DNA of 45,145 nucleotides from JANQPA01 sp964628385. GTDB taxonomy: Bacteria; Bacteroidota; Bacteroidia; Chitinophagales; Saprospiraceae. The notes below the pieces were generated by a model. That model worked only from the letters and a program-made list of their open reading frames with translations, had not been told where the DNA came from and ran no database searches. The stretch lies in the NCBI GenBank assembly GCA_964628385.1, contig CAZVOD010000033.1:1-45145 (forward strand). The letters run 5' to 3'. The translations under genes and the position numbers were made by a program. This document shows, piece by piece, positions 1 to 7,785 of this stretch. Position 1 is the first letter of the stretch. Each line of letters starts with the position of its first letter.

Positions 1-71
1 CGGATGACGAGATTCGAACCCGCGACCTCAACCTTGGCAAAGTTGCGCTCTACCAACTGAGCTACATCCGC
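1..71 (-). tRNA. tRNA-Gly (anticodon GCC), 3' end cut by window edge
   Basis: Read on the minus strand, the sequence folds as a cloverleaf. It starts GCGGATG, has a D-arm with GCTC/GAGC, and an anticodon stem CAACT/GGTTG around a 7-nt loop TTGCCAA, giving anticodon GCC (glycine, GGY codons). The T-arm carries the canonical TTCGAAT loop. The acceptor strand CATCCG pairs with the 5' end, but the last paired base and the discriminator lie outside the window. CCA status is therefore not visible. It is upstream of nothing obvious; ppk1 ends 60 nt away on the same strand. Confidence 0.95.
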
Positions 72-131
72 ATTTCAAAAGCAGGGCAAATTTAAATCTT
101 TTTTGCTTCTGATCAAAGATTTTCCCCAAAA

Positions 132-2252
132 TTATTCTTCCTGTTGGAATTGCTCTAACTGCCGTTTTACGTAGTAATAGGTTTCTACCTGCGAGCGAAT
201 GGCCAGGTCAGATTCTGTACGTTTGTAAGCATTAGTCATGTCCTGATCCTGTACTCGGGACTTGACGTTGTCAGACAATTGGATATTGATAAAATCCATA
301 ATTATCTTTTTAACTTCCGGATGATAGATAGGGAAAGCCGTTTCTACGCGGTAGCTCAGGTTGCGCGTCATCAGATCAGCGGAGGAAAGATAGATACGCT
401 GCTCACCGCGGTGATGGAAGATAAATACCCTGGCGTGTTCCAAGAATCGATCCACAATGCTTACGGCTTCAATATTTTCGCTGTAGCCCTCTACATCCGG
501 TACAATGCAGCATATTCCACGTACGATCATCTGAATCTTTACCCCGGCCCGGCTGGCTTCGTACAGTTTTTTAATGATCTCGAGATCTTGCACACTGTTG
601 GCTTTCAGAATAATCTCTGCTTTTCGGCCGGCTTTGGCTTCTTCAATTTCAAGGTCGATAAGCTGTTCCAGTTTAGTTCTTAGGTTGAACTGGCCGACCA
701 GCAGGTGGTCAAATCCCTTTTCGGGAACTTTCACAGTTTCCAGAAAAGAAAAAATGCGAACTACTTCGTTAACAATGCGATCATCTGTAGTGAAAAAGCC
801 AAAATCAGAATACACCTTGGCAGTATCTTCATGAAAATTACCGGTAGATAAGTAGCTGTACATTTTGGGACCATCGTTATTCATGCGAATTACCAGGCCT
901 AGTTTGGCATGTACTTTCACGCCCGGGAAACTGTAAAATACCGATACGCCGGCACGCTCCAGTCGCTCTCCCCAGCGAAGGTTAGCTTCTTCATCAAATC
1001 TTGCTTTTACCTCAATAAAAACAGAAACGCGTTTCCCTACACTCACAGCGTGCATGAGGGCCTGCATGATTCTCGACTGTCGGGCTACCCGGTACTGTGT
1101 GATTTTGATGTGGGTCACCTCCGGATCTTTTGCGGCCTCCTCAAAAAAGCGGATGGTAGACTCATAAGAGTGATAGGGTACATGAATGATATGATCCTTC
1201 TCTTCCAGGGCGGCCCAAAAGTTCTGAGCTTGCTCAAGTGGCCAATAGGGCAGCGGTGGTAACGATTCATTTTTCAGCTCCTGTATTCCAAAATCCGGAA
1301 AGCGGAAAAAGTCTGAATTATTGTGATACCTACCTTCGATCAACAGATCGTATTTGTCCAGGTCAAAAGTTTCCATCAAAAAACTCAAAAATTCATTGGG
1401 CATTCGCCGGTCGTATACAAAACGAGAAGCCGGCCCTACCTGACGCTTGGTCAAACTGGCCTTTATTTTTTCTACTAAATCACCACTAAATTCATCGTCA
1501 ATGTAAAGCTCCGCATCACGGGTGAGCTTTATCGAGAAAGAATCTTTGATATCGTAGCCGGGAAACATGCTGGAGACATTGTGACGCACTACATCATCCA
1601 GCAATATCAGATTCTTGGTGTTATCCTTGGAAGGCAGTGCAATAAAACGCGGTACATGATTAGACGGTACCGTTACCAATGCATAAGCATCTTTCTTTTT
1701 TCCTTTATTGTCTTCGTATTCCATCCACAAGGCCAGATACAAGGCGCCATTGTTGAGGAAAGGACGAATCTTGTTTTTGATCAACAAAACCGGCTGCACG
1801 TAGGGCAGCATGTAATCATTGAAAAAGTCTTCAATGAACTTTTGTTGTTCCTCATCCAGTTCCAGGCGGCGCAACAAGTAAATATCGTGCTCCTGCAAAG
1901 CCGGGATGATGGTATTTTCAAACAGATCACTAAAGAGCTCCTGCTGCCGGTTGACGACCCGTTGAATCTCTTTGACGATATGTTTGGGGGAAATTTCTAG
2001 TTCTTTCTTGGTTTTTTTACCTACCCTGAGCAAGTTACGGTGGTTGGCCATGCGAACCCTGAAAAATTCATCCAAGTTGGAAGAATAAATGGCCAGGAAT
2101 TTGATGCGTTCAAAAAGTGGCACCGTCGGGTCCATTGCTTCCTGCAAAACCCGGTAGTTGAAGGAAAGCCAACTGACATCTCTTTGAATATAAGGCGTAT
2201 CATCGTCGGCTTTCAGCATAGCTTCATCAAGTTGGATGTTGGATGTGATCAT
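132..2252 (-). CDS. ppk1: Polyphosphate kinase 1
   Basis: Reversible enzyme that polymerises the gamma-phosphate of ATP into polyphosphate, usually membrane-associated. The 706-aa length is normal for PPK1. The N-terminal helical domain begins near residue 22 with a conserved block (RDVSWLSFNYRVL). The catalytic phospholipase-D-like domains follow. The autophosphorylated histidine is His448 in the motif VKVHAKLGLV, and the second conserved histidine is His606 in FLEHARVFIF. The conserved segment THIKITQYRVA is at 380-390. The ATG start at 2252 gives an intact N-terminus and no upstream alternative is needed. The neighbouring DUF72 gene has the same orientation, 55 nt upstream. No phosphatase (ppx) or phosphate-regulon gene is adjacent. 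Confidence 0.96.
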   Translation of the reverse strand: MITSNIQLDEAMLKADDDTPYIQRDVSWLSFNYRVLQEAMDPTVPLFERIKFLAIYSSNLDEFFRVRMANHRNLLRVGKKTKKELEISPKHIVKEIQRVVNRQQELFSDLFENTIIPALQEHDIYLLRRLELDEEQQKFIEDFFNDYMLPYVQPVLLIKNKIRPFLNNGALYLALWMEYEDNKGKKKDAYALVTVPSNHVPRFIALPSKDNTKNLILLDDVVRHNVSSMFPGYDIKDSFSIKLTRDAELYIDDEFSGDLVEKIKASLTKRQVGPASRFVYDRRMPNEFLSFLMETFDLDKYDLLIEGRYHNNSDFFRFPDFGIQELKNESLPPLPYWPLEQAQNFWAALEEKDHIIHVPYHSYESTIRFFEEAAKDPEVTHIKITQYRVARQSRIMQALMHAVSVGKRVSVFIEVKARFDEEANLRWGERLERAGVSVFYSFPGVKVHAKLGLVIRMNNDGPKMYSYLSTGNFHEDTAKVYSDFGFFTTDDRIVNEVVRIFSFLETVKVPEKGFDHLLVGQFNLRTKLEQLIDLEIEEAKAGRKAEIILKANSVQDLEIIKKLYEASRAGVKIQMIVRGICCIVPDVEGYSENIEAVSIVDRFLEHARVFIFHHRGEQRIYLSSADLMTRNLSYRVETAFPIYHPEVKKIIMDFINIQLSDNVKSRVQDQDMTNAYKRTESDLAIRSQVETYYYVKRQLEQFQQEE

Positions 2253-2307
2253 GGTGTTTGTTTACGGCGTTGGGTATATTTTAATTTAAAATTGTGGTAT
2301 AGCTACA

Positions 2308-3231
2308 CTAAAAAAGGCTCATTTGTTGCTGATCAGGTCTATCTTCTTCAATGATTTCCGGTCCGCGAGTACTTATTCCACTTAAAGGATTTAGTTTTTC
2401 CAATAAATAGGCCGCCAATTCCGGAGCCTGAATATTATCAGGTTCATGAGGGAAAAAATAAAGCTGTTGCAGGCCCTGATCCCGCCATTGCTGAATGCGT
2501 TGTATCCATTCGTCAATCCTGGAAAAGTCCGTGGGATGAAGCCCATTGCCTACAAATCGAACCATCGCGGTGGGGGTGCTGAGCCGCATGTGAAGTACAT
2601 CGCGCCGGCCGGCAACATCCGTAATGACAGTGGAAGCCTGCGCTGCTTCCAGAAGGTCAAAAATACCCTGCCTGGCAGTGGCATTACTAAACCAACTTTC
2701 GTGCCGCAATTCTATAGCTAAAGGTATGTTTTTGGGAAAATTTTGAAGAAATGCAGCCATCAACTCCTTGCGATCGCTACCAAAATATGGTGGTAGTTGT
2801 ATGAAGCAGCAACCCAGCTTTTTTTCCAACCCCAAAATAACCTCACAAAATTGGTCCAACTGCGAAGACCCTACGCCTAAATTGCGACTGTGGCTGATCG
2901 TTTGAGGTATCTTGGGACAAAACCTGAAATCTTCCGGCGTTTCGGCTTTCCACTTTTCTATCATTTGCAAAGTAGGAATACGGTAGTGAGTAGTATTGAG
3001 CTCAATGGTATTGAATTGCGTACCGTAAACCTTCAGGTAGTCCTTGCTTTTTGTACCCGTGGGATATACTTTTCCTACCCACTCTTTCATAGACCAGCCA
3101 GTACAGCCAATAAATACTTCCAGAGGCATTTCTTTTTTATGATGCTGCTGCAAAACAATGGCCGTTTTTTGATCATCTTCGGGAAGGCTAAAATCTACAT
3201 GCTCTATATTTTCGAGTTTTCCGAACTTCAT
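2308..3231 (-). CDS. DUF72 (YecE-like) family protein
   Basis: Soluble TIM-barrel-type protein of the DUF72/YecE family, whose biochemical function is not established. Family signatures visible are FIGCTGWSMKEWVGKVYP near the start, FNTIELNTTHYRIP, FRFCPKIPQTISH, a CCFIQLPPYFG segment, and the C-terminal YFFPHEPDN-type motif. I chose the ATG at 3231 (307 aa). The open frame extends to a TTG at 3270, but the 13 extra residues precede an already complete N-terminus. It may be cotranscribed with ppk1, 55 nt downstream. Substrate and role are unknown. Confidence 0.9.
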   Translation of the reverse strand: MKFGKLENIEHVDFSLPEDDQKTAIVLQQHHKKEMPLEVFIGCTGWSMKEWVGKVYPTGTKSKDYLKVYGTQFNTIELNTTHYRIPTLQMIEKWKAETPEDFRFCPKIPQTISHSRNLGVGSSQLDQFCEVILGLEKKLGCCFIQLPPYFGSDRKELMAAFLQNFPKNIPLAIELRHESWFSNATARQGIFDLLEAAQASTVITDVAGRRDVLHMRLSTPTAMVRFVGNGLHPTDFSRIDEWIQRIQQWRDQGLQQLYFFPHEPDNIQAPELAAYLLEKLNPLSGISTRGPEIIEEDRPDQQQMSLF

Positions 3232-3439
3232 GGCTGAATTTTGAAAAAGTATGTTTGTTAATGTAGGCAATAGATGTGAAAACGCTCAAAGTGTGTGTTG
3301 CCCGGCAAAAATACCAATTAATTCTACTGCACTGCAATTAGTTTATCAAAATCTGCCCGGTGAATTGTCCGTATGCGGGTAGCACACCATGAAATATTAT
3401 TATATTCGCTGTTAAATCTTTGGATTTGAAAACTAGCGT

Positions 3440-4021
3440 ATGATATTTCGGATAATCGTCATTTTGGCTTGTGTACTGGTTTTTGTCAATAGCTGCAACA
3501 GCCTGATCTCTAGAGTAGCAGGTACTCATAAGCTTAGAACTTTCACCATGGAAGAGTTGAGGTATGAGGGCCTGGGAGATGCCGACTATGTAGAAATAAC
3601 CGCTACAACCACTACAAGTGACTATATCTTTGAGCCCAACCGGAATGCATCCTGGCCGGGCTTTGTGCAATATCCCGTTTTGAGTCAGGCCCAGGCCGAC
3701 TCCTTGGCAAACGGGAATCAGGTTACCGTTTATTTAGTGGCCTGGACACAGCGTTATGAAGAAGGCTGTGTAGAAAATGGCAATTGTGTCACAGCCAGTG
3801 AGGGAAATATCAAAGGATTGGTACGTCCGCTGAATAAAAGATTCAACAAAGCGGAGGAATTGCCCAAAAATAAATACCAACTGGCGGATACACCAGTGTA
3901 CATCGAAGTTAGCCGCAAGCCACTGGATTGGTACTGGAGTTTATTATTCATGATTTTGGCTGTAGCCATAGCTTTTGGTATGGAGCGATGGCTCTCAAAA
4001 AAAGAATCCAAAAACGCGTGA
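3440..4021 (+). CDS. Hypothetical two-TM envelope protein
   Basis: I do not recognise a named family. The 193-aa protein starts with a hydrophobic segment (about residues 3-18) followed by a Cys at residue 19, which could be a signal anchor or a lipoprotein signal. A polar central domain of about 140 residues, rich in Thr and Tyr, contains the Cys pair of GCVENGNC. A second hydrophobic helix lies at about 165-182 and ends in a basic tail (RWLSKKESKN). The likely topology is a periplasmic central domain with a cytoplasmic C-terminus. tpiA starts 41 nt downstream on the same strand, so the two may be cotranscribed, although a -7-like box lies between them. Confidence 0.75.
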   Translation: MIFRIIVILACVLVFVNSCNSLISRVAGTHKLRTFTMEELRYEGLGDADYVEITATTTTSDYIFEPNRNASWPGFVQYPVLSQAQADSLANGNQVTVYLVAWTQRYEEGCVENGNCVTASEGNIKGLVRPLNKRFNKAEELPKNKYQLADTPVYIEVSRKPLDWYWSLLFMILAVAIAFGMERWLSKKESKNA

Positions 4022-4026
4022 AAGCA

Positions 4027-4034
4027 TAAATTTG
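4027..4034 (+). promoter_or_regulatory. Candidate -7 promoter box for tpiA
   Basis: TAAATTTG matches the Bacteroidota -7 consensus TAnnTTTG exactly and lies 29 nt before the tpiA ATG. No clear -33 TTG at the expected spacing is visible, so this is a sequence match only. Confidence 0.35.
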
Positions 4035-4062
4035 ACTAAAAAAACAAAAAACTAACATCAAC

Positions 4063-4827
4063 ATGAAAGCGTCCAAAAGAAGAAAGTTTGTAGCTGGCAA
4101 CTGGAAAATGAATAAAGAATACGGAGCAGGAAGAGATTTGGTAAAAAGTATTGTAGAAAAATTGCTGCTATCGGATGTCATGGTGGTATTGTGCCCTCCG
4201 TTCATTCATATGTATAATGCTTTTTGTAAAATAAATGATATATCAAACCTGAGTATTGGCGCGCAGAATTGTCACTTTGAAGAAAGTGGAGCCTACACGG
4301 GAGAAATTTCAGCAAAGATGATCAAATCTGCCGGAGGAGAATTTGTAATTCTCGGGCATTCGGAGCGCCGCAATTATTTTGGAGAAAATGATGCGTTGAT
4401 CAAAAAGAAAATTCACGCAGCGCTGGCAGCAGGTTTGCACCCCATCTACTGCTGTGGGGAGCCATTAGAAATTAGAGAAGCTGATAAGCACGAAGAACTG
4501 GTTAGAGAACAGATTACAGAGGCTCTGTTTGACCTATCAGCTGAAGATATTTCTAAAGTAATTATCGCTTATGAACCCGTTTGGGCTATCGGTACCGGCA
4601 AAACGGCTACACCGGAACAAGCTCAGGAGATGCATGCTTTTATCAGACAACAGATTGCTGAAAAATATAGCGAAGAACTAGCCGAAACAGTGTCTATCCT
4701 TTACGGTGGTAGTGTAAAACCTAACAATGCCAAAGAGTTGTTCGCCCAAAAAGATGTGGATGGCGGACTTATCGGCGGTGCTTCTCTTAAAGCTGATGAT
4801 TTTGTGGCTATTGTGGAGAGTTTTTGA
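4063..4827 (+). CDS. tpiA: Triosephosphate isomerase
   Basis: Glycolytic and gluconeogenic enzyme interconverting dihydroxyacetone phosphate and glyceraldehyde 3-phosphate in the cytoplasm. Length (254 aa) is standard. Catalytic residues are all in place: Lys15 in GNWKMN, His99 in ILGHSERR, and Glu171 in YEPVWAIGTGK, where the flexible loop follows. The phosphate-binding LYGGSVKPNN motif is near residue 213. The ATG at 4063 is preceded by an A-rich leader with no strong Shine-Dalgarno. The gene is followed directly by a purine-rich tandem repeat. Confidence 0.98.
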   Translation: MKASKRRKFVAGNWKMNKEYGAGRDLVKSIVEKLLLSDVMVVLCPPFIHMYNAFCKINDISNLSIGAQNCHFEESGAYTGEISAKMIKSAGGEFVILGHSERRNYFGENDALIKKKIHAALAAGLHPIYCCGEPLEIREADKHEELVREQITEALFDLSAEDISKVIIAYEPVWAIGTGKTATPEQAQEMHAFIRQQIAEKYSEELAETVSILYGGSVKPNNAKELFAQKDVDGGLIGGASLKADDFVAIVESF

Positions 4828-4905
4828 GAAGGAGAGGTAGGAGGTGACCAAGAAGTAAGAGATAGGAGTTAAGAGGTAGGAGGTAAGAGGTAGGAAGTAG
4901 GAGTT
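4828..4905 (+). repeat. Purine-rich degenerate short tandem repeat
   Basis: Immediately after the tpiA stop, about 75 nt consist of degenerate 6-8 nt units of the form gAGGTAgGA/AGTAGGA, almost free of C on the plus strand. The tract ends at a T-rich segment near 4908. It encodes nothing convincing in any frame. Simple-sequence slippage is the likeliest origin. Confidence 0.75.
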
Positions 4906-4997
4906 AATTTTTCTCATAAATTGGGGATACTTTCATTTAATATCACTTATTTGCTGGGGTTTTTTTGGGGAATTTCATCTTTAAGGTTTGAATTTAT

Positions 4998-5005
4998 TAC
5001 ATTTG
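4998..5005 (+). promoter_or_regulatory. Candidate -7 promoter box for the S24-like regulator
   Basis: TACATTTG is an exact TAnnTTTG match 35 nt before the ATG at 5040, a spacing that would leave a leader of roughly 28 nt. A -33 TTG at the usual 17-23 nt spacing is not obvious; the nearest TTG is about 30 nt upstream. Confidence 0.4.
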
Positions 5006-5039
5006 TAAGAAGGTCTTTCCGAAAAAACCACTTCATAAG

Positions 5040-5888
5040 ATGAATAGTATTGTTACTCAACGGTTTATAAAGTGCCATGATAAGCTCAGGGAGGAGAACA
5101 GGGTGCGCTCAAGCCGTCAATTCGCCATTTCTCTGGATTATTTACCACAAAGTTTAAGCGAAATCCTTAAAGGAAGGCGAGATGTCACTATAGAACTATT
5201 GAGGAAGACTATCGAGAAGTATAAGGTCAATCCAGTTTATGTCTTTACGGGGGAAGGCCCCATGTTTATGAGCGAAGAAGACCACAAGAGTTTTAGGGTG
5301 CTGACTATCGTATCTGATTCTGCTGATGATGAGCAGATTGTTCATGTACCTGTGCCGGCACAGGCGGGCTATGCAGGAGAATTGGCCAACCCTTCTTTCA
5401 TTCAGGATTTGCCTGTTTTTACCCTGCCGGATTACAAGTATCGAGTAGGCACACATCGCTCTTTTGATGTAGCAGGCGATCACATGGAGCCCACCATGTA
5501 CGAAGGAGATAAGGTGGTATGCAGTTTTCTGGAACCTACACTGTGGGAGAACTCCGTAAAGGATAATTACGTTTACGTGATAGTTACTCGGGCAGATATA
5601 CTGATCAAGAGGGCTATCAATGAAATTAAGGAATACAAACGTTTACAGTTACTATCCGATAATCAATTTTACAACATACAGCATGTGAATGTAGGGGATA
5701 TTCGTGAAATCTGGTATGTCAGAGCCAAGATCAGTCCTTTTTTACCTTCTCCTAGGAATATTCAAAAGAATTTGGTAGAAGAGATCAGGGAGCTGAAGCA
5801 AACGCTCAAAAACCAGGAGGATGTCATCAAATCTCTACAACAAACCATCCATCAGCTAGCCGCGGTTAATCACCAACAGGCTGATTAG
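5040..5888 (+). CDS. HTH regulator with LexA/S24-like domain lacking the catalytic serine
   Basis: Probable transcription factor of 282 aa. Residues about 1-75 form an XRE-like helix-turn-helix domain (SRQFAISLDYLPQSLSEILKGRR). Residues about 100-220 resemble the S24/LexA signal-peptidase-like fold: VPAQAGYAGE at the start, then FDVAGDHMEPTMYEGDKVVC, and DILIKRA with the general-base lysine equivalent at Lys190. The nucleophile position, normally Ser in GDSMEPT, is His148 here, so RecA-stimulated self-cleavage is unlikely. The last 35-40 residues are a Glu/Leu/Gln-rich coiled coil, probably for oligomerisation. A small OB-like gene follows 31 nt downstream. DNA target and ligand are unknown. 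Confidence 0.82.
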   Translation: MNSIVTQRFIKCHDKLREENRVRSSRQFAISLDYLPQSLSEILKGRRDVTIELLRKTIEKYKVNPVYVFTGEGPMFMSEEDHKSFRVLTIVSDSADDEQIVHVPVPAQAGYAGELANPSFIQDLPVFTLPDYKYRVGTHRSFDVAGDHMEPTMYEGDKVVCSFLEPTLWENSVKDNYVYVIVTRADILIKRAINEIKEYKRLQLLSDNQFYNIQHVNVGDIREIWYVRAKISPFLPSPRNIQKNLVEEIRELKQTLKNQEDVIKSLQQTIHQLAAVNHQQAD

Positions 5889-5919
5889 ATATTTATTACC
5901 AACTATCCAATACTTATTT

Positions 5920-6147
5920 ATGAAAATTTTTAGCATTGAAGGAGTCGTTAAATACTTCAACCTAGAAGCCGGTTTTTGGGGGATTATTGATCAAGAGGGG
6001 AAAGAATGGCTGCCATTGAATTTGCCGGAGCAGCTAAAGTATGAAGGCCAGCAGATAAAAATAAAGGCCAAAGAGGTAAAAGCTGATTCTATGTTTATGT
6101 GGGGCAGGCCTATAAAAATCGTTTCCTTCCAAACCGTTACACCATAA
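5920..6147 (+). CDS. Small conserved protein, possible OB-like fold
   Basis: A 75-aa acidic/basic mixed protein with no signal or membrane segment. The pattern GVVKYFNLEAGFWGIID...WLPLNLPEQLKYEGQQIKIKA...SMFMWGRPIKIV suggests a small five-strand beta barrel, as in short uncharacterised proteins with FWGI and MWG motifs. It is 31 nt downstream of the S24-like regulator in the same direction and is probably cotranscribed with it. Function is unknown; the OB assignment is inference from the strand pattern. Confidence 0.7.
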   Translation: MKIFSIEGVVKYFNLEAGFWGIIDQEGKEWLPLNLPEQLKYEGQQIKIKAKEVKADSMFMWGRPIKIVSFQTVTP

Positions 6148-6159
6148 GGTTAAAAAAAT

Positions 6160-6209
6160 AGAAAGTAGAGGGACTGCTATTTTGAACCTGATGCTTCCCT
6201 CTACTTTCT
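6160..6209 (-). terminator. Intrinsic terminator of accC (14-bp stem)
   Basis: A perfect 14-bp inverted repeat (AGAAAGTAGAGGGA / TCCCTCTACTTTCT, loop 6174-6195) lies between two convergent genes. Read on the minus strand it is followed by a seven-T run, the classic layout for termination downstream of accC. On the plus strand no T-run follows, although the hairpin could still help the opposite transcript. Confidence 0.8.
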
Positions 6210-6225
6210 GATTCAGATTATCCTT

Positions 6226-7701
6226 TTAAGCTGATCTATTATTCCACCAACTCACAGAATTATTACTAGAAGATTGTAGTATATTTTGCTTTTTCTTATG
6301 GTGATCTACGGCCAGATAGGCAGCTATCTGGGCTTCTTTAGAGAATTGCTCCTTAAGTAATTCTGGCCGATAGTACAATTGCACAAAATGCGTATCAAAC
6401 TTACCTGAAAGAAATGCATCGTGAGTAAATACAAAATCGCCAAACGGCAGGGTAGTAGCTACCCCCTCGATTTCGTACTGCTCTATAGCTTCCCGCATCC
6501 TTTGGATCGCCTCAATACGAGTCTTTCCATAAGTAATTAGCTTGGCAATCATAGGATCATAATAAATGGGAATATCCAAGCCTTCCTCATACCCGTCGTC
6601 CAATCGGATATTGACACCGGAAGGGCGTCTGTATTTTTCCAGTTTTCCTACTGAAGGCAGGAAATTGTTGAGGGGATCCTCGGCGTACACCCTCAGTTCA
6701 ACAGCGTGGCCCTTTATCTTAAGGTCTTCCTGTGAAAAAGGAAGTGGCTCATTTCTGGCGATATTAATCTGTTGTTCTACCAGATCAATGCCTGTGATAA
6801 GCTCGGTTACGGGATGTTCTACCTGAAGACGTGTATTCATTTCGAGGAAATAGTAATTCATATCTGCATCCATCAAAAACTCCACAGTGCCGGCTCCCAC
6901 GTAATTACAGGATTTGGCCACGTTCACCGCATCTGCGCCCATTTTCTGGCGCAATTCCGGGGTAAGAATTGCGGAAGGCGCTTCTTCTACCACTTTTTGG
7001 TGCCTTCTTTGTATGCTGCATTCTCTTTCAAATAAGTGAACGACATTGCCGTGCTGGTCTGCTATGATCTGTATTTCTATGTGTCTGGGGGAAGTCACAT
7101 ATTTTTCAATAAAAACAGAACCATCGCCAAAGGCAGAGGTGGCTTCACTAATGGCCCGTTCCATTTGTTCTTTTAGTTCTTCTTCTTTTTCCACAATACG
7201 CATTCCTTTACCTCCGCCACCGGCAGAAGCTTTGATCAAAACCGGAAAGCCTATTGATTGAGCTATTTTCATGGCTTCTTCGAGGTCAGTAATGGCATGG
7301 TCTACACCCGGCACCATCGGAATATCATATTTACTAACTGCTTCTTTGGCCGCCAATTTGCTACCCATTACTTCAATAGCGTGAGTGCCAGGACCTATAA
7401 ATACCAGGCCGGCATCGGTAACCGCCTGGGCAAATTTTGAATTTTCACTCAAAAATCCATAACCCGGATGAATGCCGTCAACATCTAAAGATTGGGCAAC
7501 CTGAATGATTTTATCAATATTTAAATAGGATTGACTGGAAGGGGCAGGGCCAACCGATACCGCCTGATCAGCAAAGCGAACGTGAGGAGCATTGCGGTCA
7601 GGTTCAGAATAAATAGCTACGGTTTCGATTCCCATGTGGCGGGCTGTTTTCATGACACGAAGTGCAATTTCACCTCGATTAGCAACCAATATTTTTTTCA
7701 T
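6226..7701 (-). CDS. accC: Acetyl-CoA carboxylase-type biotin carboxylase subunit
   Basis: ATP-grasp enzyme that carboxylates biotin on a carrier protein using bicarbonate. Over 491 aa the order is the N-terminal biotin-carboxylase domain (MKKILVANRGEIALRV), the glycine-rich ATP loop KASAGGGGKGM at 157-168, ERECSIQRRHQK at 226-236, the catalytic EMNTRLQVEHPVTE at 287-300, and the C-terminal biotin-carboxylase domain. The tail is a polar Ser/Asn-rich segment ending WWNNRSA, longer than the ~449 aa of E. coli AccC. No biotin-carrier (accB) or carboxyltransferase gene is adjacent, so whether it serves acetyl- or propionyl-CoA carboxylase cannot be decided here. Confidence 0.93.
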   Translation of the reverse strand: MKKILVANRGEIALRVMKTARHMGIETVAIYSEPDRNAPHVRFADQAVSVGPAPSSQSYLNIDKIIQVAQSLDVDGIHPGYGFLSENSKFAQAVTDAGLVFIGPGTHAIEVMGSKLAAKEAVSKYDIPMVPGVDHAITDLEEAMKIAQSIGFPVLIKASAGGGGKGMRIVEKEEELKEQMERAISEATSAFGDGSVFIEKYVTSPRHIEIQIIADQHGNVVHLFERECSIQRRHQKVVEEAPSAILTPELRQKMGADAVNVAKSCNYVGAGTVEFLMDADMNYYFLEMNTRLQVEHPVTELITGIDLVEQQINIARNEPLPFSQEDLKIKGHAVELRVYAEDPLNNFLPSVGKLEKYRRPSGVNIRLDDGYEEGLDIPIYYDPMIAKLITYGKTRIEAIQRMREAIEQYEIEGVATTLPFGDFVFTHDAFLSGKFDTHFVQLYYRPELLKEQFSKEAQIAAYLAVDHHKKKQNILQSSSNNSVSWWNNRSA

Positions 7702-7736
7702 TGTTTAAAGATGGATTTAAGTTTCGTGTAGGATAC

Positions 7737-7760
7737 TCTGCCCGCCAAGAGGCGGGCAGA
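7737..7760. repeat. GC-rich palindromic hairpin between lipoprotein gene and accC
   Basis: TCTGCCCGCC-AAGA-GGCGGGCAGA is a perfect 10-bp stem with a 4-nt loop, strikingly GC-rich against its AT-rich surroundings. It lies 26 nt past the end of the lipoprotein gene and 36 nt before accC, both on the minus strand. No T-run follows in either direction, so it is either a factor-dependent terminator, an mRNA stabilising hairpin or a dispersed palindromic repeat. Confidence 0.65.
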
Positions 7761-7785
7761 AGCGGTGTATATTTCAAATATAAAA

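Noticed and set aside
279..2354. Several plus-strand open frames of 60-139 codons opposite ppk1
   Set aside because: They lie antisense to an intact enzyme gene with all catalytic motifs. Their translations show no domain or signal pattern.
3232..3270. TTG-started N-terminal extension of the DUF72 protein
   Set aside because: The 13 extra residues do not resemble the family and an ATG at 3231 is available.
3338..3670. 110-codon minus-strand frame overlapping the start of the two-TM protein gene
   Set aside because: It overlaps a gene with a coherent signal and membrane layout, and has no recognisable motif itself.
4828..4905. Possible CRISPR array after tpiA
   Set aside because: Units are 6-8 nt, degenerate and have no spacers; no cas gene is present.
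5040..5888. lexA
   Set aside because: The protein is longer than LexA (282 versus about 200 aa), lacks the cleavable Ala-Gly site in the usual setting and lacks the nucleophilic serine, and has a coiled-coil tail.
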